Shown: positions 1 through 5,591 of the stretch, piece after piece
Numbering within the stretch: position 1 is the stretch's first letter
Layout: each line of letters starts with the position of its first letter
NCBI GenBank assembly: GCA_039925865.1
Contig: JBDSYA010000311.1
Coordinates: 1-6,641 of the forward strand
Reading direction: 5' to 3'
DNA length: 6,641 bases
Origin: JBDSYA01 sp039925865
GTDB lineage: Bacteria; Bacteroidota; Ignavibacteria; Tepidaquicellales; Tepidaquicellaceae
Notes under the pieces: generated by a model
The model's input: the letters and a program-made list of their open reading frames with translations, nothing else
Database searches by the model: none
Told to the model about the DNA's origin: nothing
Translations under genes and position numbers: made by a program

Positions 1-1060
1 CCATGGGTGAATATGGACTGGAGCAGTCTTACAGAAACTGATCAGCAAAATGAATTTATAAATTTTATTAAGAAGGACAGAGATCAGGGCTTTAATATGG
101 AGCAAGCGCCTTTGATGCGTTGTGCTCAAATCAAGCTTGGAAGCGAATCATATCAGTTTGTCTGGAGTTTTCATCATATATTAATGGATGGCTGGAGCTA
201 TCCGATTATTCAGAAGGAAGTTTTTTCCTATTATGAATCCTTTGTTAAAAATAATGAGATCAGTCTTCCGACTCCCTTGTTATACAAGCATTTCATTGTC
301 TGGCAGAATCAGCAGGACAAAGTTAAAGCCGAAAATTTTTGGAGAAAAGAACTGGAAGGATTCAATTCCCCTACTTCATTAAAAGACATTTATAAGTTAC
401 GGAATACGAATGAAAACCTGCCGGAGGAAATAAATGATCTTGGAATAAATTTGTCAAAAGAACTGTCACTAAAACTTCAAAACCTCGCTAAGCAAAATCA
501 ACTTACATTAAATACTATTATCCAGGGAGTTTGGTCAATAATATTAAGTACATATACAGGCGAACGCGATGTGTTATTTGGAGGTGTTGTATCGGGCAGA
601 ACTCCGAATCTTAAAGGAGTCGGCTCGATGGTAGGAATGTTTATAAATACTCTGCCTGTCCGGATCAATGTTGATAAAGAGAAAGAAATAATTGCATGGC
701 TAAAGCAACTCCAGTTAAATCATATTGAACGCGATCAGTTTTCATACAGTTCACTTGTTGATATAATGGAGTTAAGCAGTGTTCCAAAAGGCACGCCACT
801 TTTTGAAAATATTATTGTGTTTGAAAATTATCCTCTTGATGAGTCACTGTCTGAAGGGATTGCCGGCATTACAATAAAAAATCTCAGGGCATTTGAAAGA
901 ACGAATTTTCCATTAACGATCCTCGTCGCGCCCGGAAGCGAATTGACAATTCATATTTCATACGAAACAGATAAATTTGATAAGACTTTTATTGAGCAGA
1001 TACTCAAGAATTTTGAAACTTTACTTGAAAACTTTTCAAATAAACCATTTGGTACAATTT
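1..1060 (+). other. Condensation domain of the NRPS (N-terminally cut by the window edge)
   Basis: This domain forms the peptide bond between the upstream carrier-bound chain and the amino acid on this module's carrier. The active-site HHxxxDG motif is intact as HHILMDG at residues 56-62 (bases 172-192), with His57 as the expected catalytic histidine. Other recognisable motifs are the VGMFINTLPVR stretch at 209-219, the RDQFSYSSL region at 242-250, and GTPLFENIIVFENYP at 262-276. The HHILMDGWS form and the late PLFE..VFENYP motif resemble condensation domains that join two L-residues. Subtype assignment normally uses the N-terminal motifs, which are missing here, so it remains tentative. No epimerase domain is present in the visible module. 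Confidence 0.93.
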
Positions 1061-3795
1061 CAGATCTGTCGATAATCACAGATGAAGAAAAGAATAAAGT
1101 TTTATCAGACTGGAATAATACTAACAAAGAATTTCCATCCGAAAAATGTGTACAGGAATTTTTTGAAGAGCAGCTTTTGAAAATTCCAAATTCAGTTGCT
1201 GTCGAATTTGGAAATATAAAACTTACTTACCAGGAATTAAATATGCGGGCAAATCAGGTTGCGAATTATCTGATCAAATTTGGTGCAGGTCCGGATGTGA
1301 TAATTGGGATATGTATCGAACGATCCCTTGAAATGATAATAGGCTTGCTTGGTATTTTAAAATCAGGAAGCGCATATGTTCCATTAGATTCCGCATATCC
1401 AATTGACAGGCTATCGTTTATGATCGAAGATTCCGGAATTCCTATTTTGCTGACAAAAAAAAATGTCATTGAGAAGTTACCCCGCACAAAAGCAAAAGTT
1501 GTATTAATTGATGAAGAAGAAAAAGAAATATTTAAGGAGAGTGTAGAGAACCCTGTTAAAAAAATTAACTCATCCAACTTAGCTTACGTCTTGTATACAT
1601 CAGGTTCAACAGGCAGGCCAAAGGGAGTTTTAATGATGCACAAAGCTTTGTCGAATCTTTTGCACTGGCAGGTTGAAGGACAAAAATTCGGAAAAGGTTT
1701 CAGAGTATTACAATTTACAACATTAAGTTTTGATGTGTCTTTTCAGGAAATATTTTCTACGTGGTATTCGGGAGGAACTCTTGTAATGATGACAGATGAA
1801 GAACGTCAGGATCTTCCAACCATTTTGAAAAAAATTAATTCAGAAAAAATTGAAAGAATTTATCTTCCCTTTATAGCTTTGCAGGAGATCGCCGAGATCT
1901 ATTCGGATTCAGGATATAAAACTCTTGATCTAAGGGAAGTTTATACTGCCGGTGAACAGCTTCAAATTACACCTGCAATTATAAATCTTTTCAAAAGCCT
2001 TAAAGATTTTATTTTCGCTAACCAATATGGACCTTCAGAAGCTCACGTAGTTACAAGCTATACCTTAAATGATAAGCCAGAAAGCTGGGTAAAACTTCCG
2101 CCAATAGGAACTCCGGTTTACAATACTCAAATGTATATACTCGATCAGTTTTTGAAACCGGTTCCTCCCGGAGTTTCAGGTGATCTCTATATTGGCGGCG
2201 TTCAGCTGGTACGGGGTTATCATAACAGGCCCGAACTTACAGAAGAGAAATTCAAAGATAATCCTTTTGACAAACTCAAAAGTAAAAAACTTTACAAGAC
2301 AGGTGATATTGCAAGATATTTACAGGATGGAAATATTGAATATTTAGGACGTGCAGATAATCAAATTAAATTAAGAGGATTTCGGATTGAGCTGGGTGAG
2401 ATCGAAAGTGTGCTAACTGAATATCCCGGTTTGAAAAATGTTGCTGTTGTGACCAGAGAGTTTAGCGACGGTGATAAAAGACTGGTGGCATACATTGTAC
2501 TCTCAGGTGAAAATGAAATAGAGACTTCGGAATTAAGAAAATACCTTAAGTCAAAACTCCCGGATTATATGGTGCCCGGAGATTTTATGACTTTAAAAGA
2601 AATGCCGCTTACGCCTTCGGGGAAAGTGGATCAAAAAGCATTACCCTTACCCGGAAATATCAGGGAAACAGATAGCAATAAATATTCTGAACCAAAAGAT
2701 GAGCTCGAACTTCAGCTTGTAAAGATCTGGGAAAAAGTTCTTGGAGTAAAACCTATAGGTATAACTGATAATTTTTTTGATCTCGGCGGCCATTCACTTT
2801 TGGCATTAAGATTATTCGGTTATATTGAAAAGTTAACAGGAAAGAAACTAGCATTATCAACCCTTTTTAATTATCCTACTATTGAAGAACTCGCAAAGAT
2901 CATACGTAATGAAGGATGGACAAAACCCTGGAAATCCCTTGTCGCAGTAAAGCCCGGCGGATCAAGAATTCCTTTTTTTTGCGTTCCGCCTGCTGCAGGT
3001 ACGGCACTGCATTTTCAGGATATGATAAAGTATGTTAATAAGGATCAGCCATTTTATGTATTAGAGTCTGTAGGTCTCGACGGAAAAGAATCACCTCACA
3101 CTGATCTTATTGAGATGGCATCTTTTTATGTAAAAGAAATACAGACATTGCAGCCGGAAGGTCCTTACCTGATCGGAGGAAGATGTTTTGGTGGAAGAGT
3201 GGTTTTTGAAATGGCACAGCAACTTATGAAATCCGGACACAAGGTTGCTCTTGTTGCAATTTTTGATACCTGGCCTCCGTTTATTGCTCCACCTCCAAAC
3301 TACGTACCTCCTAAAAGAGATCCGCAGCATTTTTTGAAAAGTATAGCAAGACACATTCAGGACGGAGATCTTTGGACAGTTATAAGAAATTATTCTTCAA
3401 ACAAATACATTAAGACAAAGTGGAGAATTCAGAATAAGATAGAGTACACTTTCAGCAGTAAACGGAAGAAGTTATTTAAGAAGATCATGCTTCAGCATTT
3501 TCACGCACAGGACAGATATGTGGCTAAAAAATATCCCGGAAAGATCACACTAATAGAATGCGCAACTTTTAAAAGAGAATATCGTGAGGGCTGGCGAAAC
3601 CTTGCTGAAGGCGGGTTTGAGACTTATGTTGTTCCGGACACGAATCATAAAACAATTGTTAAAGAGCCTAAGCTGAGAGATTTTGCAGAGAAACTTAATT
3701 TCGTTCTTGAAAAAACTCAAAATGAATTAAAAGAAATGCCTTCAAAGAACGGTGTCAATTCACTGATAAAGAAAACAGCAACTTTAGAGGTATAA
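1..3795 (+). CDS. Non-ribosomal peptide synthetase, terminal module (C-A-T-TE), 5' partial
   Basis: This gene encodes the last, or only, module of a cytoplasmic non-ribosomal peptide synthetase. The order is condensation (partial), adenylation, carrier and thioesterase, so the module should select one amino acid, add it to an upstream acyl or peptidyl chain and release the product. The frame is open from the first base, and the first codons (PWVNMDW) already look like the interior of a condensation domain. The GTG at position 7 is therefore not the real start. The catalytic HHxxxDG motif sits only about 56 residues in, where an intact domain usually has well over 100, so I infer roughly 80 missing codons plus anything further upstream. 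The gene ends in TAA at 3793-3795. A phosphopantetheinyl transferase gene follows on the same strand after 126 bp. Residue numbers in the domain entries count from the codon at position 7. Family assignment is certain; the product is unknown. Confidence 0.97.
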   Translation, partial: PWVNMDWSSLTETDQQNEFINFIKKDRDQGFNMEQAPLMRCAQIKLGSESYQFVWSFHHILMDGWSYPIIQKEVFSYYESFVKNNEISLPTPLLYKHFIVWQNQQDKVKAENFWRKELEGFNSPTSLKDIYKLRNTNENLPEEINDLGINLSKELSLKLQNLAKQNQLTLNTIIQGVWSIILSTYTGERDVLFGGVVSGRTPNLKGVGSMVGMFINTLPVRINVDKEKEIIAWLKQLQLNHIERDQFSYSSLVDIMELSSVPKGTPLFENIIVFENYPLDESLSEGIAGITIKNLRAFERTNFPLTILVAPGSELTIHISYETDKFDKTFIEQILKNFETLLENFSNKPFGTISDLSIITDEEKNKVLSDWNNTNKEFPSEKCVQEFFEEQLLKIPNSVAVEFGNIKLTYQELNMRANQVANYLIKFGAGPDVIIGICIERSLEMIIGLLGILKSGSAYVPLDSAYPIDRLSFMIEDSGIPILLTKKNVIEKLPRTKAKVVLIDEEEKEIFKESVENPVKKINSSNLAYVLYTSGSTGRPKGVLMMHKALSNLLHWQVEGQKFGKGFRVLQFTTLSFDVSFQEIFSTWYSGGTLVMMTDEERQDLPTILKKINSEKIERIYLPFIALQEIAEIYSDSGYKTLDLREVYTAGEQLQITPAIINLFKSLKDFIFANQYGPSEAHVVTSYTLNDKPESWVKLPPIGTPVYNTQMYILDQFLKPVPPGVSGDLYIGGVQLVRGYHNRPELTEEKFKDNPFDKLKSKKLYKTGDIARYLQDGNIEYLGRADNQIKLRGFRIELGEIESVLTEYPGLKNVAVVTREFSDGDKRLVAYIVLSGENEIETSELRKYLKSKLPDYMVPGDFMTLKEMPLTPSGKVDQKALPLPGNIRETDSNKYSEPKDELELQLVKIWEKVLGVKPIGITDNFFDLGGHSLLALRLFGYIEKLTGKKLALSTLFNYPTIEELAKIIRNEGWTKPWKSLVAVKPGGSRIPFFCVPPAAGTALHFQDMIKYVNKDQPFYVLESVGLDGKESPHTDLIEMASFYVKEIQTLQPEGPYLIGGRCFGGRVVFEMAQQLMKSGHKVALVAIFDTWPPFIAPPPNYVPPKRDPQHFLKSIARHIQDGDLWTVIRNYSSNKYIKTKWRIQNKIEYTFSSKRKKLFKKIMLQHFHAQDRYVAKKYPGKITLIECATFKREYREGWRNLAEGGFETYVVPDTNHKTIVKEPKLRDFAEKLNFVLEKTQNELKEMPSKNGVNSLIKKTATLEV
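1120..2660 (+). other. Adenylation domain of the NRPS, proline-like specificity code
   Basis: This domain activates an amino acid with ATP as the aminoacyl-adenylate and loads it onto the carrier. All core motifs can be read: LTYQEL (A1), the GSAYVPLD region (A2), YTSGSTGRPKG at residues 530-540 (A3), FDVSFQE at 575-581 (A4), NQYGPSE at 672-678 (A5), YKTGD at 763-767 (A7), GRADNQIKLRGFRIE at 781-795 (A8), LPDYMVP (A9) and TPSGK ending at Lys873 (A10). Hand alignment to the GrsA pocket gives D576, V577, Q580, F622, Y646, A648, Q673, V681, V682 and K873, that is DVQFYAQVVK. From memory, proline codes take the form DVQxIAHVVK, and the surrounding LPF.ALQ and AGEQLQITP segments also fit that clade. 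Two pocket positions differ (Ile to Tyr, His to Gln), so proline or a proline-like residue is only a weak prediction. Confidence 0.93.
2690..2905 (+). other. Peptidyl carrier (thiolation) domain of the NRPS
   Basis: This domain of about 70 residues carries the growing chain as a thioester on a 4'-phosphopantetheine arm. The attachment motif is DLGGHSL, with Ser930 (codon at 2794-2796) as the modified serine. The flanking sequence fits a normal carrier four-helix fold: ELQLVKIWEKVLGV before the motif, and a short helix ending in LFNYPTIEELAKII after it. The transferase encoded just downstream is the obvious candidate to install the arm. Confidence 0.96.
2940..3700 (+). other. Terminal thioesterase domain with a cysteine nucleophile
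   Basis: This is an alpha/beta-hydrolase-type release domain that takes the finished chain from the carrier and hydrolyses or cyclises it. It begins with the VAVKPGG..PFFCVPPAAG region at residues 979-998, which would contribute to the oxyanion hole. The nucleophile elbow reads GGRCFGG, placing Cys1060 (codon TGT at 3184-3186) where most family members have serine. The expected acid is Asp1087 in FDTWPP (codon at 3265-3267) and the base is His1214 in DTNHKT (codon at 3646-3648), so the triad would be Cys-Asp-His. A lid-like insertion rich in Lys and Arg lies between the acid and the base. The domain looks intact, with no frame break. After it come about 30 less conserved residues (KTQNELKEMP onward). 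Confidence 0.92.
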
Positions 3796-3845
3796 TTTTT
3801 CAGCAATTATGACTTAATAAATTATTGCACTCGACTTTATTCATT

Positions 3846-3853
3846 AATTTTTG
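3846..3853 (+). promoter_or_regulatory. Weak Bacteroidota-type promoter candidate upstream of the transferase
   Basis: AATTTTTG differs at one base from the Bacteroidota -7 consensus TAnnTTTG. It lies 18 bp after a TTG (3825-3827) that could serve as the -33 element. Such matches arise easily in AT-rich DNA, and read-through from the NRPS gene is equally possible because I see no convincing terminator between the two genes. Confidence 0.2.
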
Positions 3854-3864
3854 TAAAATAATTT

Positions 3865-3921
3865 AATATTGCTTCCGGGATTTCCCCGTCCCTTAATGCC
3901 CTTAATTAGAAATATTGCTTC
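3865..3921. repeat. Short direct repeats just ahead of the transferase start
   Basis: The 11-mer AATATTGCTTC occurs at 3865-3875 and again at 3911-3921, with the second copy abutting the ATG of the transferase gene. Between them CCCTTAAT occurs twice with a 9-bp period (3890-3897 and 3899-3906). The repeats are exact. Their role is unknown: an operator, a small duplication and chance are all possible. The second 11-mer occupies the place where a ribosome binding site would be, and no clear AGGAG-like sequence is visible there. Confidence 0.5.
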
Positions 3922-4605
3922 ATGGAAAATGAAATTCATGTATATAAAATTCGTTTTGATAAATCGGAAGATGAAATAAGCCGGCTGACAAATCTTTTAT
4001 CAGATGATGAGCTTGAAAAAGCAAAAAAGTACAAATTTAAAAAACTGTCAGACAATTATATAACTGCACGGGGGACACTTAGAAAAATCCTTGGCCGATA
4101 TCTCAAAGTCTTGCCGTCAATTCCACAAATATCATATAAAGAAAAAGGTAAGCCCTTTATAAAAAATGATGATATCAAGTTTAATCTGGCTCATACAAAA
4201 GATATTGCAGTGTATGCATTTACTAAGAGTGATGAGATCGGGATCGATGTAGAAAGGATCAGAGAAATGCCTGATGCACTTCAGATCGCTAACAGATTTT
4301 TTTCGCTGGATGAATACATTGCGCTAAAAGAAATAAACAATGAACAGATGAACTATACATTTTTTAACTGCTGGACAAGAAAGGAATCCTTTATTAAGGC
4401 AATTGGGGAGGGACTTACATATCCTCTTGAAAATTTTTCAGTATCATCAAAACCGGGTGATGAACCACGCATTTTATGGCTAAAAAATAAAGAGAATGAA
4501 GTTAATCACTGGGCTCTTCATAATGTTGAGATCGGAAATGAACATATCGCATCATTATCTATTAGAAATAAAAATAAAAAAATAGTTTATCTGGATTGCC
4601 CCTGA
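3922..4605 (+). CDS. Sfp-type 4'-phosphopantetheinyl transferase
   Basis: This 227-residue cytoplasmic enzyme would move the phosphopantetheine arm of coenzyme A onto the carrier-domain serine (Ser930) of the neighbouring NRPS. The length is that of Sfp-type enzymes, which are pseudo-dimers of about 220-240 residues. The hallmark motifs are IGIDVE at residues 106-111, giving the metal ligands Asp109 and Glu111, and WTRKESFIKAIGEGL starting at Trp151, giving Glu155 and the Lys154/Lys159 pair. The ARGTLRKIL segment at 49-57 and KGKPFI at 75-80 match the substrate-binding half. At the usual NxSH position the sequence is FNLAHT (87-92), so the Ser before the His is Ala90. The ATG at 3922 is chosen because HVYKIRF then falls at the family's normal N-terminus. 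No strong ribosome binding site precedes it. It follows the NRPS gene by 126 bp on the same strand and is probably cotranscribed. A wider role on fatty-acid acyl carrier protein cannot be excluded. Confidence 0.95.
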   Translation: MENEIHVYKIRFDKSEDEISRLTNLLSDDELEKAKKYKFKKLSDNYITARGTLRKILGRYLKVLPSIPQISYKEKGKPFIKNDDIKFNLAHTKDIAVYAFTKSDEIGIDVERIREMPDALQIANRFFSLDEYIALKEINNEQMNYTFFNCWTRKESFIKAIGEGLTYPLENFSVSSKPGDEPRILWLKNKENEVNHWALHNVEIGNEHIASLSIRNKNKKIVYLDCP

Positions 4606-4636
4606 AAACTAATAATTTTCAATTGAAGATAAGGCA

Positions 4637-4672
4637 TTTGTACAATATAGCAAGAACTTAACTTTTTATAAT
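4637..4672 (+). promoter_or_regulatory. Candidate promoter for the lysine-rich membrane protein gene
   Basis: TTTG at 4637-4640, an 18-bp spacer and TAACTTTT at 4659-4666 match the Bacteroidota -33/-7 pattern (TTTG, TAnnTTTG) with one mismatch. A perfect TATAAT overlaps just downstream (4667-4672), but it lacks a -35 box at the usual 16-18 bp spacing. Transcription would start near 4672-4680 and give a leader of about 50 bases. This would make the small gene a separate transcription unit from the NRPS and transferase genes. Confidence 0.35.
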
Positions 4673-4716
4673 TCAAAAACGTAAATAAACAAAACAAATT
4701 TATAAAAATATAAAAT

Positions 4717-4720
4717 GGAG
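4717..4720 (+). promoter_or_regulatory. Ribosome binding site (GGAG) for the gene at 4726
   Basis: GGAG ends five bases before the ATG at 4726-4728. It is the clearest Shine-Dalgarno match ahead of any start in the window, and it fixes the start codon of the lysine-rich protein. Confidence 0.7.
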
Positions 4721-4725
4721 AAGAA

Positions 4726-5211
4726 ATGAAATCATTCACCAACTTATCCAGAATGCAATTGGGGATTTTTATTTTATTAATCGCAGTAAGCGGAGTGCTT
4801 GGATATTTGTTTTATGATACATATAGAACAAACATCCAGGATCGTGAATTAATAAAACAGACCAGTTCTGAAAATCTTGATCTTTCACAGGATCTTGAAA
4901 TTATAAAAGATAAATATGATAAGCTAAAAACAGAAGTTGATGTACTGAAAGTTAAAGTTACAAAAGTTTCATATAAGAAAAAGAACTATAAGAAAAAACA
5001 GATCTCGGCAGCCGGTAAAAGCAGCAAGTACAAAAAGCATCATAAAAAGAGTAATGTAAATTATAAGAAATTATACTTTCAATTGAAGAAAAACTGCGGT
5101 GTAAAAACCAAAAAGATTTCAAGAAAAAATACTTATTCAAGAAGTAGCACAAACCACAAGAAGCATAACACATATTCGCCACCAAAGAGCAGAGAATATC
5201 AAAGGAAATAA
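4726..5211 (+). CDS. Small membrane-anchored protein with coiled coil and lysine-rich tail, function unknown
   Basis: I do not recognise this 161-residue protein. It has three visible parts. Residues 12-30 form one hydrophobic helix (LGIFILLIAVSGVLGYLFY) after a short N-terminus containing Lys2 and Arg9. Residues about 36-80 are charged and heptad-like, probably a coiled coil. Residues 80-161 are extremely basic, with 25 Lys and 4 Arg against a single acidic residue (Glu157), in runs such as YKKKNYKKK and KYKKHHKK, and the tail is also rich in Tyr, His, Ser and Asn. There is one Cys (124) and no lipobox or signal-peptidase site that I can defend, so I expect a bitopic anchored protein. Such a tail could bind nucleic acid, anionic polysaccharide or phospholipid headgroups, but the sequence does not decide which. 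It starts 120 bp after the transferase gene with its own promoter candidate and is followed by a terminator, so it need not belong to the peptide pathway. That it is a real gene is supported by the ribosome binding site and coherent layout. Confidence 0.8.
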   Translation: MKSFTNLSRMQLGIFILLIAVSGVLGYLFYDTYRTNIQDRELIKQTSSENLDLSQDLEIIKDKYDKLKTEVDVLKVKVTKVSYKKKNYKKKQISAAGKSSKYKKHHKKSNVNYKKLYFQLKKNCGVKTKKISRKNTYSRSSTNHKKHNTYSPPKSREYQRK

Positions 5212-5226
5212 CACTTAACAAGCATT

Positions 5227-5246
5227 GATCAGGTTTTAGTCTGATC
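5227..5246. other. Small hairpin after the lysine-rich gene
   Basis: GATCAG at 5227-5232 and CTGATC at 5241-5246 form a perfect 6-bp stem with an 8-base loop, 15 bases after the stop codon. It lacks a following T-run, so it is not a classical terminator by itself. It may protect the mRNA end or assist the terminator about 22 bases further on. Confidence 0.45.
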
Positions 5247-5268
5247 GTTCAAAAGTTTTAATATAAAT

Positions 5269-5304
5269 AAATCCGTTTAGAATTAATTCTGACGGATTTT
5301 TTTT
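5269..5304 (+). terminator. Intrinsic terminator of the rightward transcription unit
   Basis: AAATCCG (5269-5275) pairs with CGGATTT (5293-5299). The arms continue inward through imperfect pairs to AGAA/TTCT around a TTAA loop. Eight T residues (5297-5304) close the structure. This is the strongest terminator-like structure in the window, 57 bases after the stop of the lysine-rich gene. It would also shield the region from converging transcription. Confidence 0.8.
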
Positions 5305-5466
5305 AACACTGCTAATAAACTCATCTGTTTATTGAGTAATTCTAATCACTCATAAGTCGTGCTTAAAGAAATTCTGCCATTGAAAAAAGAAGTCGGGACA
5401 TTTTCAATCAAAAATATTTTAATTTATGCTATTACAACAAAGTAATCTCAAAGATATAACTTAAAT

Positions 5467-5500
5467 AAAAAAACAAACCCACCCCTTAATTTCTTTTTTT
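5467..5500 (-). terminator. Possible weak terminator for the leftward gene
   Basis: AAAAAAACAAA (5467-5477) and TTTCTTTTTTT (5490-5500) are inverted copies apart from one C-C mismatch, with a 12-base C-rich loop between them. Read leftward, the structure ends in a run of seven T. It lies about 90 bases past the stop of the leftward gene. The stem has only A-T pairs, so its stability is doubtful. The AGAAG/CTTCT hairpin at 5537-5551 is an alternative but lacks a T-run. Confidence 0.3.
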
Positions 5501-5591
5501 CAAAAGCAAAAACGGGATGAGTCTGATTAGGGAAAGAGAAGTATTTCTTCTGTTTTCCAAGCTCTATCTTCGGAAACTCCTTTTGTATTAA

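Larger units (their letters stand above)
5212..5591. other. Convergent intergenic region, no gene found
   Basis: These 380 bases separate two genes that point toward each other. They hold the hairpin and terminator listed separately, a perfect 7-bp inverted repeat AATAAAC/GTTTATT with a 6-base loop (5314-5333), an A/T-rich inverted repeat (5467-5500) and a small AGAAG/CTTCT hairpin (5537-5551). I found no open frame with a start and ribosome binding site worth calling, no tRNA-like fold and no transposon end. Confidence 0.6.

Noticed and set aside
7..15. GTG at 7 or ATG at 13 as a true start of the NRPS gene
   Set aside because: The frame is open to the first base, the preceding codons fit the condensation domain, and either start would remove the conserved N-terminal part of that domain.
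1266..1577. Leftward open frame of about 100 codons inside the adenylation domain
   Set aside because: It lies wholly antisense to highly conserved coding sequence, has no recognisable domain, and reflects AT-rich codon use on the other strand.
2971..2978. Run of eight T inside the NRPS gene as a possible frameshift site
   Set aside because: The frame stays intact through the run and the thioesterase motifs continue in the same frame, so there is no sign of a broken or programmed shift.
3091..3354. Leftward open frame antisense to the thioesterase
   Set aside because: Low-complexity translation with no family resemblance, fully overlapping essential thioesterase motifs.
3812..3829. GCAAT/ATTGC hairpin after the NRPS stop as a terminator
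   Set aside because: The stem is only five pairs with a long loop and no following T-run, so it does not argue against read-through into the transferase gene.
4715..4729. Tiny frame ATG-GAG-AAG-AAA-TGA overlapping the start of the lysine-rich gene, as a leader peptide
   Set aside because: It consists of the ribosome binding site itself and has no upstream binding site of its own, so it is most likely coincidental.
4958..5221. Leftward open frame antisense to the lysine-rich gene
   Set aside because: The Ser/Phe/Tyr/Cys-rich translation is what the complement of Lys/Tyr/Asn codons produces. The forward frame has the ribosome binding site and a coherent domain layout.
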